From Mesorhizobium loti (GTDB lineage Bacteria > Pseudomonadota > Alphaproteobacteria > Rhizobiales > Rhizobiaceae): a DNA stretch of 64,000 nucleotides. Positions 52,780 to 61,244 of this stretch are shown here, piece by piece (the stretch's first letter is position 1; each line of letters starts with the position of its first letter). Location: NCBI GenBank assembly GCA_002356515.1, contig AP017605.1:1860001-1924000 (forward strand), in the 5' to 3' direction. The notes under the pieces are model-generated. The model did no database searches. It was given only the letters and a program-made list of their open reading frames with translations, and was not told the DNA's origin. The position numbers were made by a program, and so were the translations under genes.

Positions 52780-53664
52780 TCAATACCGCATCGCATCCAG
52801 ATCGGCGATAAGCGTCGGGCCGATCGGGTGCCAGCCGAGCCGTGCCTGGGTGAGCGCGCTGGAGGCCGGCAGGTCCATGGGAGCAAACATTCCCATCCAG
52901 CCAAAGTGCTCCGCTGCCTGTTCCGGTGCGATCGAAACAACAGGCAAATTGAGGCCCCGGCCAAGCGCCTTGGCGATGGCGCGCACTTCGACGCCTTCCT
53001 CGCCGACGGCGTGGTAGCGCGCGCCCGGCTGGCGCTTTTCCACGGCAAGCCGGTAGAGGCGTGCCGCGTCCAGGAGATGACCCGCCGAAAAGCGATTAAC
53101 TCCTTCGCCGACATAGGCCGAGACGCCCTTCTGGCGCGCGATCTCGATGAGCGGCGTGATAAGCCCCTGCTTGACCGGATTGTGCACCTGCGGCAGGCGC
53201 ACCACCGACACATTGATGCCGGCCTCCAGCAAGGCATTGCCGGCGAGTTCCGAGGCGATGCGCGGATTGGGGTGGCTGGCGTTGAAGACGTCCTCGACCG
53301 CCAGCTGGCCATGTCCGGGACTGCCCATGCCGACGCCCGACGTGATCACCAGCGGCCGGTCGGATCCGGCCAATGCCTGGCCGAGTGCCGCGATGACGCG
53401 CTTGTCCTTTTCGCAGTTTTCGGCAAAGCGCGAAAAATCATGGTCGAAGGCGGTGTGGATCACGGCGTCCGCCTTGGCCGCACCGCTGCGCAGGCTCGTC
53501 GGATCCTCGAGGGTTCCGCGATGCACCTCGGCGCCGGCGGCGGCCAGCGCCTCGGCGCCGACATCGGAGCGGGTGACGCCGACCACCTGATGGCCGGCCT
53601 GGATGAGTTCGGGCACCAGCGCTGAGCCGATGAAACCGGTCGCGCCGGTGAGAAAGATACGCAT
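52780..53664 (-). CDS. NAD(P)-dependent epimerase/SDR-family oxidoreductase
   Basis: A 294-aa extended-type SDR. N-terminal GATGFIGSAL (residues 7-16) binds the cofactor; no canonical YxxxK is visible, placing it with the atypical NmrA/epimerase-like group. It is divergent from the MmyB-type regulator (76 bases apart), and regulator-next-to-SDR is a frequent pairing, so it is a likely target. Confidence 0.85.
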   Translation of the reverse strand: MRIFLTGATGFIGSALVPELIQAGHQVVGVTRSDVGAEALAAAGAEVHRGTLEDPTSLRSGAAKADAVIHTAFDHDFSRFAENCEKDKRVIAALGQALAGSDRPLVITSGVGMGSPGHGQLAVEDVFNASHPNPRIASELAGNALLEAGINVSVVRLPQVHNPVKQGLITPLIEIARQKGVSAYVGEGVNRFSAGHLLDAARLYRLAVEKRQPGARYHAVGEEGVEVRAIAKALGRGLNLPVVSIAPEQAAEHFGWMGMFAPMDLPASSALTQARLGWHPIGPTLIADLDAMRY

Positions 53665-53740
53665 GCAAAATCTCCTGCGGTTGCCTGCGTACTATCGACG
53701 GTCTATTATTCCATTAAAGTAGTGATCTTATCATGGTATA

Positions 53741-54574
53741 ATGGCTAACAGGATGCCCACCCCCGGTTCGCTCGCTGCCTTCCTGAAAGACCGCCGCACC
53801 CGGCTCGATCCGGCGTCTTTCGGCTTTTCCGGCCGCCGGCGCACGCCGGGGCTGCGCCGCGAAGAGGTCGCCCAGCGCGCCAACATCAGCCCGACCTGGT
53901 ACACATGGCTGGAACAGGGCCGTGGCGGCGCGCCCTCGGCCGATGTGCTGAACCGCATCGCCAAGGGACTGCTTTTGACCGAGGCCGAGCGCGAACATCT
54001 CTTCATGCTGGGGCTCGGACGCCCGCCCGAGGTCCGCTACCGGGGCGACGAGGGCGTCAGCCCGCGGCTGCAGCGCCTCATCGACACGCTCGAGGCCAGC
54101 CCGGCTCTGGTCAAGACCGCGACCTGGGACGTCGTTGCCTGGAACCGCGCCGCCGAGATCGTGCTGACCGATTACAGCGCCATCCCCGCCGGCCGGCGCA
54201 ACATATTGCGCTTCATGTTCCTCACGCCCCACATCCGCGCCAAGCAGCACGATTGGCAAAACCTCGCCCGTTTCGTCGTCGGCGCGTTCCGGGCCGATGC
54301 GGCGCGCGCCGGCGCGGTCTCCGAGGTCACCCAGCTGGTGGACGAACTGTGCAGCGGCAGTCCCGAATTCGCCACGCTGTGGCAGGAGAACGACGTGCTC
54401 GCCCATGGCGACGGAACAAAGCGCCTGAAGCACCCGGAACTGGGTGACATCGAGCTGGAATACTCGTCCTTCGCGGTCGACGGCAGGCCGGATCTGAACC
54501 TGACCGTCTACAACCCGATCGACAGCAAGGTCGCCGACCGCATCCGGGCGATGGCCCGGTGCCCCAAGGGGTGA
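53741..54574 (+). CDS. XRE/MmyB-family transcriptional regulator
   Basis: A 277-aa regulator. HTH at about residues 12-75 with the family's LRREEVAQRANISPTWYTWL and EQGRGGAPSADVLNRIA. The MmyB-like ligand domain follows (ALVKTATWDVVAWNRAAEIV, then GTKRLKHPELGDIELEYSSF), thought to bind fatty-acid-like molecules. The gap to the divergent SDR gene is AT-rich with ATTATTCCAT-like dyads, a likely operator site. Confidence 0.9.
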   Translation: MANRMPTPGSLAAFLKDRRTRLDPASFGFSGRRRTPGLRREEVAQRANISPTWYTWLEQGRGGAPSADVLNRIAKGLLLTEAEREHLFMLGLGRPPEVRYRGDEGVSPRLQRLIDTLEASPALVKTATWDVVAWNRAAEIVLTDYSAIPAGRRNILRFMFLTPHIRAKQHDWQNLARFVVGAFRADAARAGAVSEVTQLVDELCSGSPEFATLWQENDVLAHGDGTKRLKHPELGDIELEYSSFAVDGRPDLNLTVYNPIDSKVADRIRAMARCPKG

Positions 54575-54606
54575 AAGGCTGGGCGGTCATCTGCTGCGAC
54601 AGCGCC

Positions 54607-55053
54607 TCAACTGCGCTCGCACACCGCATTAAGAATCTGCAAGGTCGGCCCCCAATAGAGATTGGCATGCGGCCGGATCGCCGGTTCGGCGAAGTCGCTG
54701 AGCGTCAGCGTCAGCAGCGTTCCCCCGTCCGCCGGTGCCAGGGCGAAGCTGACCAGCGTGTGGTTTTCCGGCATGTCCGCCAGGCGCGAGGCCGACAGCG
54801 TGCTCCAGTAGCTGTAGGTAAACAGCCGCTCCGGCTCGAACGCGCGGACGGTGCCATGGTTCTCGAACGCCATGCCATGCAGCATCCCGCGTATCACGAT
54901 CGTACCGCCGGCATGCCCTTCCAGGCTGACGCTCAGGTCCTCGTCGGACATCCATTGCGGAATCATCGCGGGCGTCGTCAGCACGCGCCAGACTTTGGCC
55001 GGCGCGGCGGCAATGGCGACGGTCTTGACGATCGGTTCGGAGGGACCGGTCAC
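54607..55053 (-). CDS. SRPBCC (START-like) domain protein
   Basis: A 148-aa protein of the SRPBCC/AHSA1-like fold with a hydrophobic ligand cavity. It shows VAIAAAPAKVWRVLTTPAMI, then VRAFEPERLFTYSYWSTLS and LLTLTLSDF, ending with a helix. GTG 55053 overlaps the IclR stop (55050). Coupling to IclR suggests a shared substrate pathway, not identified. Confidence 0.85.
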   Translation of the reverse strand: MTGPSEPIVKTVAIAAAPAKVWRVLTTPAMIPQWMSDEDLSVSLEGHAGGTIVIRGMLHGMAFENHGTVRAFEPERLFTYSYWSTLSASRLADMPENHTLVSFALAPADGGTLLTLTLSDFAEPAIRPHANLYWGPTLQILNAVCERS

Positions 55054-55832
55054 GACGCGCTTTGGCCTGAGGACTCGGGCGCCAGCACCAGCCCGATCTC
55101 CTGCGCCGCCTGCGCGGCATGGCGGCGCACGGTGGCAAGGTCGAGCATGCTGTAGCTGGTCGCCACATAGGGCACGGTGAGTGCTGCGATGGACTGGCCG
55201 AACGGCCCGATTACGGGAAAGGCAAGATCGATGACACCCGGCTGCAGCCCGTCCGCGACCTCCTCATGGCCGGCGGCGCGGATGCGGGCAAGCGCATCGC
55301 GCATACCGGCCTTTTCGTCAGGGATGCCAGAGGCTTGCAGCCATTGGCTGACTCTGTCCTGTGGCTGGAACGCCATCAGCGTGCGGCCGGTGGCGGTGGC
55401 AAACAGCGGAAACTCGGCGCCGACGCGCACCCGGAAGCCGAACGCCGCCGGACTTTCGACCTGCGCCACGATCAGCACCCTTCCGGCATTGTGGACACCG
55501 AGATTGCAGGATTGCTGGATGGCGTCCGACAGCCGCCGCATCGATGGCAGCGCCGCCTGGACGAGGCCGCGCAGCGGCTCGTGCCGGTGCGCCAGCTCGA
55601 ACAGGCGCGGCGACAGGAAATAGAGCCCGGCCGGGCGGTCGCGGAAGATGTAGCCACGCCGCTCCAGCGCCTGCAGCACGCGGTAGATCTGGTGGATCGA
55701 GCGGCCGACCGCCTCGGAAATCTGGCCCTGGTTCAGCCCGTCCTTCTGCTCCGCCAGCAGTTCGATGATGTCGAACGCCTTTTCCAGGGCTGGTACCGAA
55801 TAATCCGGCGCTTCCGCGATTTTGCCAGCCAT
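55050..55832 (-). CDS. IclR family transcriptional regulator
   Basis: A 260-aa regulator. N-terminal winged HTH (VPALEKAFDIIELLAEQKDG, then SEAVGRSIHQIYRVLQALER), then the IclR ligand domain (GRVLIVAQVESP, GRTLMAF). Usually controls aromatic or short-acid catabolism. Sits 44 bases after the SAH-hydrolase-like gene runs in; both are on the minus strand with the SRPBCC gene. Confidence 0.9.
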   Translation of the reverse strand: MAGKIAEAPDYSVPALEKAFDIIELLAEQKDGLNQGQISEAVGRSIHQIYRVLQALERRGYIFRDRPAGLYFLSPRLFELAHRHEPLRGLVQAALPSMRRLSDAIQQSCNLGVHNAGRVLIVAQVESPAAFGFRVRVGAEFPLFATATGRTLMAFQPQDRVSQWLQASGIPDEKAGMRDALARIRAAGHEEVADGLQPGVIDLAFPVIGPFGQSIAALTVPYVATSYSMLDLATVRRHAAQAAQEIGLVLAPESSGQSAS

Positions 55833-55876
55833 GCGAGCTTTCCAGGACCAGAATCAGGAATTGCGGGCAAGTATAG

Positions 55877-57076
55877 TCAGCGTGCCGCACCCATCGTAGC
55901 CATCATCAGCCGGGCGATGCGCCGGTTGATGTCGTCTGGCACCGGCTGCGCGCCTGTCGCCAGGTTTTCGCCCTTCACCACCCGCTCCAGCGACAGCGCC
56001 TGCAGCATGAAGCCGATATCCATGGATTCGATCGAATTGCCCTTCGGCTCGACGCCGGCAAGGTTGAACATGCGCCCCTCGGCGATGAGGATGACATGCC
56101 TTCCATTGGCGAGGTCGAGACGCCGCAATGTGCCGTCCAGATCCGTGGTGGCGGTGGTCATGGCGGCGAGACCCTCGGTGTCGATCTCCCAAGGAAAATG
56201 CCCGGAATTGGCCAGCACCGCGCCACCCTGCATGGCGGCGATCGCCTCGGCCGGCAGCACGCCGGCGCGGCCGGTGGCGGTGATGAACACTTCCGCCCAC
56301 GGCGCCAGCTCCGCCAGCGGTGCCACGCGATAGCCGTCGAGAGCGGCCTCGAGCGCCTTGATCTCGTCGACCTCGACAACCGCGACGCGGCCGCCGAGCG
56401 CGCGCAGATACTGCGCGATGCCGCGCCCGCACCAGCCATAGCCGATGACGCAGAAGCGCCGGCCGGGGATCATCAGATTGGTGATGCGCATGAAGCTTTC
56501 CACCACCGACTGGCCGACCGCGTGCTTGTTCTCGCCGATCGCTTTCAGCGGGCTGTCATTGATGACGATCGAGGCGAACGGCATCTTGCCGGCCAGCTCG
56601 CCGCGCAGCCGGTCGCCGCCCGAGGTCGTCTCCTCGGTGCCGCCCAGGATGGACGCCGCCCTGCCGCGTTCGACAATGCCGGCGGCAAGGTCGGCGCCAT
56701 TGTCGAGCAGCATGTCGGGCTGCGCGTCCAGCACGCGAGCCAGATTGGCGTGATGGTCGGCCAGCGTATCGGCGCGGCGGCCGAACACGCCGATGCCCTG
56801 GCTTTGCAGGAAGTCCACGACATCGTCCTGCGTCGAGCCGTGATTGCCGGTGCCAATTATCTCGGCGCCGCCTTCGGCCAGCACTTCAAGCAGCACCGCC
56901 GTCTTCGGCTCGATATGCAGCGACATGCCGATGCGGCGGCCGGCGAAGGGGCGACTGGCGCGGAACTCCTCACGCAGCATGGCCAGCATCGCCATGCGCG
57001 AACGGATCCAGGCGACACGGCCGCGGCCGCGCTCGACCAGTTCGGAGGTCGCCGGATTGGCCTGGGCTTGGGTCAT
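55877..57076 (-). CDS. S-adenosylhomocysteine hydrolase-like protein (divergent)
   Basis: A 399-aa AHCY-fold protein. Recognisable correspondences: HIEPKTAVLLEVLAEGGAEI, GNHGSTQDDV (for CNxxSTQD), GGTEETTSGGDRL (for SEETTTG), NDSPLKAIGENKHAVGQS (catalytic Lys and Asn), and NAD site VIGYGWCGRGIAQ. It is shorter than housekeeping AHCY (about 465 aa) and lacks its insert and C-terminal KPxxYRY tail, so it may act on another thioether. ATG 57076. Divergent from blh. Confidence 0.8.
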   Translation of the reverse strand: MTQAQANPATSELVERGRGRVAWIRSRMAMLAMLREEFRASRPFAGRRIGMSLHIEPKTAVLLEVLAEGGAEIIGTGNHGSTQDDVVDFLQSQGIGVFGRRADTLADHHANLARVLDAQPDMLLDNGADLAAGIVERGRAASILGGTEETTSGGDRLRGELAGKMPFASIVINDSPLKAIGENKHAVGQSVVESFMRITNLMIPGRRFCVIGYGWCGRGIAQYLRALGGRVAVVEVDEIKALEAALDGYRVAPLAELAPWAEVFITATGRAGVLPAEAIAAMQGGAVLANSGHFPWEIDTEGLAAMTTATTDLDGTLRRLDLANGRHVILIAEGRMFNLAGVEPKGNSIESMDIGFMLQALSLERVVKGENLATGAQPVPDDINRRIARLMMATMGAAR

Positions 57077-57202
57077 TCGAAGTCTCCGATCATGATCCAG
57101 GTCTAACATTTGCAAAAAAGTTTTTTGCACATGACGAATATGGCAGAAGGTCGTCGGGCGGGCAACCCGCTGCACATTTCCAGGCAGACCCCTTGTGCCG
57201 GC

Positions 57203-57237
57203 TATCATTATACATTATATGCAATTGTATATTGATA
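57203..57237. promoter_or_regulatory. 35-bp palindrome, probable BigR operator
   Basis: Arms TATCATTATACA (57203-57214) and TGTATATTGATA (57226-57237) are reverse complements with one mismatch, around an 11-base AT-rich centre. It lies 23 bases before the Blh start and overlaps any upstream start codon. BigR-regulated operons carry such an AT-rich palindrome at the promoter. Confidence 0.8.
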
Positions 57238-57260
57238 ACAACCCTGGTGCTCGATATACC

Positions 57261-58550
57261 ATGATCCGTGTAAATGACGTGCTGAGCGTCGGTCCCCAGC
57301 CCTCGATCTCCGAAATCCGGTCACTTGCTGGCCATGGGTTTGCAGGAATGATCAACGCCCGTCCTGACGGCGAAGAGGCCTCCCAGCCCGGAAACGCCGC
57401 CGAGCGGGAGGCGACCGGTCACGCCGGTGTTTCCTACACCTTCATACCCGTCACCATGCCGACCATCACCGAGGCGGACGTGCGGGCCTTCCAGGCGGCC
57501 ATGGCCGATGCCGGCGGCCCGGTCTTTGCGCATTGCAAGACCGGCACGCGGGCCCTGACCCTGTATGCATTGGGCGAGGCGCTCGACGGCCGTATGTCAT
57601 CCCGGGATATCGCGGCTCTCGGCTTGAAACTCGGCATCGACCTGTCGGCGGCGTCGCGATGGTTCGAAGCGCACAGGCAATTGCGACCGGACGTGAAGGG
57701 ATTCTTCGATCCCCGGACAGGGAGCGTGCAATATGTGGTTTCGGACCCCGACACCCGGAAATGCGCCCTTATCGATCCGGTTCTTGATTTCGACGAGAAG
57801 TCCGGAGCGACCACGACGCACAACGCCGACGCGATGCTGTCCTATGTCGCGGAGAACAGGTTGAGCGTCGAATGGATTCTCGACACCCATCCTCATGCCG
57901 ACCATTTGTCGGCCGCGCAGTATCTGAAGCAAAAGACGGGCGCCCCGACCGCGATCGGAGCCTCGGTGGTCGATGTCCAGCGCTTGTGGCAGGGCATCTA
58001 CAACTGGCCCGAACTTCGTGTCGACGGTTCGCAGTGGGACAGGCTGTTCTCGGATGGCGACACGTTCAAGGTCGGTTCCATAGCGGCGCGCGTGATGTTT
58101 TCGCCCGGTCACACCCTGGCGTCGATCACCTACGTGATCGGCAACGCGGCCTTTGTTCACGACACCATCTTCATGCCTGACAGCGGCACGGCTCGTGCCG
58201 ATTTTCCCGGTGGTGACGCACGCATCCTGTGGAAATCGATCCAGAAGATCCTGGAGCTCCCGGACGAAACCCGCCTGTTCACAGGCCATGATTACCAGCC
58301 GGGCGGACGCGCGCCGAAATGGGAAAGCACGGTCGGCGAGCAGAAGCGCACCAATGCACACCTGGCCGGCGTGAACGAAGAGGCCTTTGCCGGATTGCGC
58401 GCGGCGCGTGACCGAACGCTGCCGATGCCGAAACTCATCTTGCATGCCTTGCAGGTCAACATCCAGGCGGGGCGCCTGCCGGAGCCGGAAGCAAACGGTA
58501 TGCGCTATCTGAAATTTCCTCTCGATGCGCTGCAAGGAGCCGTGTGGTGA
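57261..58550 (+). CDS. blh: Blh: DUF442 phosphatase-like + persulfide dioxygenase
   Basis: A 429-aa bifunctional protein. Residues 1-110: DUF442, with the PTP-like loop HCKTGTR (about 92-98), expected to act as a sulfur transferase. Residues about 145-429: ETHE1-type metallo-beta-lactamase-fold persulfide dioxygenase with THPHADHL and TGHDYQPGGR metal motifs, oxidising glutathione persulfide to sulfite. ATG 57261 is chosen because the longer frame covers the palindrome. First gene of the sulfide-detoxification operon with bigR, yeeE/yedE and tauE. Confidence 0.9.
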   Translation: MIRVNDVLSVGPQPSISEIRSLAGHGFAGMINARPDGEEASQPGNAAEREATGHAGVSYTFIPVTMPTITEADVRAFQAAMADAGGPVFAHCKTGTRALTLYALGEALDGRMSSRDIAALGLKLGIDLSAASRWFEAHRQLRPDVKGFFDPRTGSVQYVVSDPDTRKCALIDPVLDFDEKSGATTTHNADAMLSYVAENRLSVEWILDTHPHADHLSAAQYLKQKTGAPTAIGASVVDVQRLWQGIYNWPELRVDGSQWDRLFSDGDTFKVGSIAARVMFSPGHTLASITYVIGNAAFVHDTIFMPDSGTARADFPGGDARILWKSIQKILELPDETRLFTGHDYQPGGRAPKWESTVGEQKRTNAHLAGVNEEAFAGLRAARDRTLPMPKLILHALQVNIQAGRLPEPEANGMRYLKFPLDALQGAVW

Positions 58551-58882
58551 GCGAGATCCAGCCTGATGCAGTGAAGATGTCGCCCGCCGACATGGAATCG
58601 CGCGCCGGCGAAGTGGCGGCCTTGTTGAAGACCCTGGCGCATCCAATGCGGCTGATGCTCGTCTGCACCCTTGTCGAAGGCGAGTATTCGGTCAGCCGGC
58701 TGGAGGAAATGCTCGACATCCACCAGCCGAGCCTCTCCCAGCAACTGACGGTGTTGCGCGACGCCAACATTGTGGAAACGCGGCGAGACGGCAAACAGAT
58801 CTTCTACCGGCTGACCGCCGAGAAGGCCGCTCAGTTGGTTGCGGCACTTTACACGATCTTCTGTTCGGACGGCCGGCCATGA
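58547..58882 (+). CDS. bigR: BigR: ArsR-family sulfide/persulfide-sensing repressor
   Basis: A 111-aa winged-helix repressor (LAHPMRLMLVCTLVEGEYSV, then QPSLSQQLTVLRDANIVETR). Two cysteines, in LVCTL and near the C-terminus (IFCSDG), sit where BigR/SqrR form a di- or tetrasulfide that releases DNA. The GTG start (58547 or 58544) overlaps the blh stop, so translation is coupled. It most likely binds the 57203-57237 palindrome. Confidence 0.92.
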   Translation: MSEIQPDAVKMSPADMESRAGEVAALLKTLAHPMRLMLVCTLVEGEYSVSRLEEMLDIHQPSLSQQLTVLRDANIVETRRDGKQIFYRLTAEKAAQLVAALYTIFCSDGRP

Positions 58883-59289
58883 CCTCTTATCTCGTATCCC
58901 TTCTTGGTGGAGCCCTTATCGGTCTTTCCTGCGTCATCCTGTTGATGCTGAACGGCAGGATCGCCGGCGTCAGCGGGATTGTCGGCAAGGTGGTCCAGGG
59001 CATCGATGTCTGGACAAACGCCGCCTTCGTCGCCGGATTGCTGCTTGGCCCGGTGGTGTACTTCGCGGCCTTTCATCATTGGCCAACCGTGACCGTGACG
59101 GCATCGCTGCCCTTGATCATGCTTGCGGGATTGCTGGTCGGCTTTGGGTCCCGAATGGGCTCGGGTTGCACCAGCGGTCATGGCGTGATGGGGCTGGCCC
59201 GGCTATCGCCACGTTCGATCGCCGCAGTCCTGACATTCCTTGCGAGCGGCATCGCGGCCGTCGCGCTTCTTCGCGGAGCCTTCCTGTGA
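58879..59289 (+). CDS. YeeE/YedE family membrane protein (N-terminal half)
   Basis: A 136-aa membrane protein with four helices and the signature GFGSRMGSGCTSGHGVMGLA, including the Cys used for thiosulfate/sulfur transport in YeeE. It overlaps bigR by ATGA and forms a pair with the next gene: the two halves together make one YeeE/YedE channel. Confidence 0.92.
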   Translation: MTSYLVSLLGGALIGLSCVILLMLNGRIAGVSGIVGKVVQGIDVWTNAAFVAGLLLGPVVYFAAFHHWPTVTVTASLPLIMLAGLLVGFGSRMGSGCTSGHGVMGLARLSPRSIAAVLTFLASGIAAVALLRGAFL

Positions 59290-59720
59290 GACACACCAGA
59301 CTACGGCCTGTCGCCGCCTTGGCCGCGGGCACGCTTTTCGGATTTGGCCTGGCACTGTCGGGCATGCTCGATCCTGTCCGCGTCCAGGGCTTTCTCGACG
59401 TTTTTGGTGCGTGGGATCCAAGTCTTGCCTTCGTGCTGGGCGGCGCCGTCGCGGTTGCGATGGCAGGCATGGCCTCTATCCGGCGGATGTCGCGCCCGCT
59501 GCTGGCGGATCGCTTCCATTGGCCGGTGAATACGCGGATCGACGCCCCTCTGGTCGTCGGCTCGGCGATCTTTGGCCTTGGCTGGGGCCTGGGCGGGTTT
59601 TGCCCCGGCCCGGCGATGGCTTCGCTGTCGCTAGGGCTGACGCCAACGCTGGCCTTCGTGGCCTTTATGCTGGCCGGGATGGTTGCCCATGACCGCTTCC
59701 TTCTCGGGAGACTGTCATGA
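59286..59720 (+). CDS. YeeE/YedE family membrane protein (C-terminal half)
   Basis: A 144-aa membrane protein with GFGLALSGMLDPVRVQGFLD and GLGWGLGGFCPGPAMASLSL, which contains the second half's Cys. GTG 59286 overlaps the preceding stop. As in other BigR operons it probably exports or imports sulfur species produced from sulfide. Confidence 0.92.
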   Translation: MRHTRLRPVAALAAGTLFGFGLALSGMLDPVRVQGFLDVFGAWDPSLAFVLGGAVAVAMAGMASIRRMSRPLLADRFHWPVNTRIDAPLVVGSAIFGLGWGLGGFCPGPAMASLSLGLTPTLAFVAFMLAGMVAHDRFLLGRLS

Positions 59721-60499
59721 CAGCAACCTCGTTTGCCGCCGTCGGCTCTGGCGGCCTGGTCGGTTTCACCCTTGGTCTGGTCGGCGGCGGCGGATCGATC
59801 CTTGCCACGCCCCTCCTGCTCTATGTCGTCGGCGTCGCCCAGCCGCACATTGCCATCGGCACAGGCGCGCTTGCGGTGGCCGCCAACGCAATTGCGAACT
59901 TCGGCAGCCATGCCTTGAAGGGTCACGTCTGGTGGCGCTGCGCGCTTGTCTTCGCCGCACTGGGCTCCGTGGGGGCTTTCGCGGGATCGACGCTTGGAAA
60001 GTCGATCGACGGGGCGCATCTGCTTTTCTTCTTCGGGCTGCTGATGCTGGTGGTCGGCGGCCTGATGGTCCGACCCAGGCGCGGCACTTCGGCCACGGTC
60101 CGGCCTGTCGACGCCAAGATGTGCGCGATGACCGCAGCGGTCGCCATCGTCGCCGGCGCGGCCTCCGGCTTCTTCGGCATTGGTGGCGGCTTCCTCATCG
60201 TTCCCGGGCTCATCCTGGCCACCGGAATGCCGACAATCAACGCGATCGGCACCTCGCTGCTTGCCGTCGCGGCCTTCGGTCTCGCCACGGCCTTCAACTA
60301 CGCGCAATCGGGAATGGTTGACTGGCAGTTGGCCGGCGAATTCATCGTTGGTGGTGTTGGCGGGGGCTTGATCGGCATGTTGGCGGCGACCCGCCTGGCA
60401 TCCTACAAGAACGTGCTCAACCGCATCTTTGCCGCACTGATCTTTGTCGTTGCGGGCTATGTTCTCTACCGCAGCATCGGCGCGTTCACCCTGGGATAG
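59717..60499 (+). CDS. TauE/SafE-family sulfite exporter
   Basis: A 260-aa membrane protein with about eight helices and the TauE/SafE pattern (GLVGGGGSILATPLLLYVVG, and the repeat GFFGIGGGFLIVPGLILATG). Exports sulfite made by the Blh dioxygenase. ATG overlaps the preceding stop (ATGA). Last gene of the operon; its 3' end faces the methyltransferase gene 22 bases away. Confidence 0.92.
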   Translation: MTATSFAAVGSGGLVGFTLGLVGGGGSILATPLLLYVVGVAQPHIAIGTGALAVAANAIANFGSHALKGHVWWRCALVFAALGSVGAFAGSTLGKSIDGAHLLFFFGLLMLVVGGLMVRPRRGTSATVRPVDAKMCAMTAAVAIVAGAASGFFGIGGGFLIVPGLILATGMPTINAIGTSLLAVAAFGLATAFNYAQSGMVDWQLAGEFIVGGVGGGLIGMLAATRLASYKNVLNRIFAALIFVVAGYVLYRSIGAFTLG

Positions 60500-60521
60500 C
60501 GGCCGATCCGGACTTTCCGCA

Positions 60522-61118
60522 TCATCCCTTGTGTTCGAACACCGCCCCGTAGTGATACGGCGGCAGATCAACCATTCGCAGAAGCCGGAAACCAGCAGCC
60601 TCCAGAACCGCCGACACCGCTTCGGGTGACATGCGCATCTCCGTCCTGGGGCCGCGCGGTTGGCCCAGCACGGTCGTCTGCTCTCGCGGCAGCTGATGCC
60701 AATTGACGAGCGCAAACAGACCGCGCGGCTTGAGCGTACGGGCCACGGCTTGGACGAGCGCCGGCTGATCGGGCACGCCGTGGAAGGTGTTGGCGATCAG
60801 CACGAAATCGATCTTTTCGGGGACCAGTTCCGCGACTTCGCTGGCATCCGCGACAATCCACTTCAGGACCGAAACGCCGAGCTGCTTCACCTCGGCCTTG
60901 GCCGCCACGATCATGTCCGGGTCGAGGTCGAGCGCATAGACGCGGCCGCTGACGATTTTCGCAAGCGGAGCGGTGAAATAGCCGTCGCCGCAGCACAGGT
61001 CCAGAGCCGTCATGCCCGGCTCGACGCCCAACGACAGCAAGAGGCCCGATGGGTCTGGCCAAAGCGCCTGCCACCAATCGCGGTCAGGCATGGAGGTGGC
61101 GGGAAACATTCCAGTCAT
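60522..61118 (-). CDS. Class I SAM-dependent methyltransferase
   Basis: A 198-aa Rossmann methyltransferase. SAM-binding motif LDLCCGDGYFTAPLA (about residues 36-50), acidic YALDLDP, and VADASEV and IANTFHG further on. Start ATG 61118; an upstream in-frame stretch exists. It lacks the conserved Cys trio of ArsM, so arsenic methylation is unlikely despite the cluster beside it. Substrate unknown. Confidence 0.85.
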   Translation of the reverse strand: MTGMFPATSMPDRDWWQALWPDPSGLLLSLGVEPGMTALDLCCGDGYFTAPLAKIVSGRVYALDLDPDMIVAAKAEVKQLGVSVLKWIVADASEVAELVPEKIDFVLIANTFHGVPDQPALVQAVARTLKPRGLFALVNWHQLPREQTTVLGQPRGPRTEMRMSPEAVSAVLEAAGFRLLRMVDLPPYHYGAVFEHKG

Positions 61119-61244
61119 GTGCGGACGCTCTAGAATTGCGCTGCGGGGCAGCTTTGACCGGCGGGCCGCCAAAGGCAACGCCTCCGTTGCCGATGGCGGA
61201 TCGAACTGATGGCCGTCAGCGAAATCCGGGGGCGCCGGAGACGG

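Noticed and set aside
59117..60715. 532-aa open frame on the minus strand
   Set aside because: Antisense shadow of the YeeE/YedE and TauE genes, which have clear membrane motifs and ATGA couplings.
60522..61118. ArsM arsenite methyltransferase
   Set aside because: The protein lacks the conserved cysteines required by ArsM and is separated from the arsenic-type operon.
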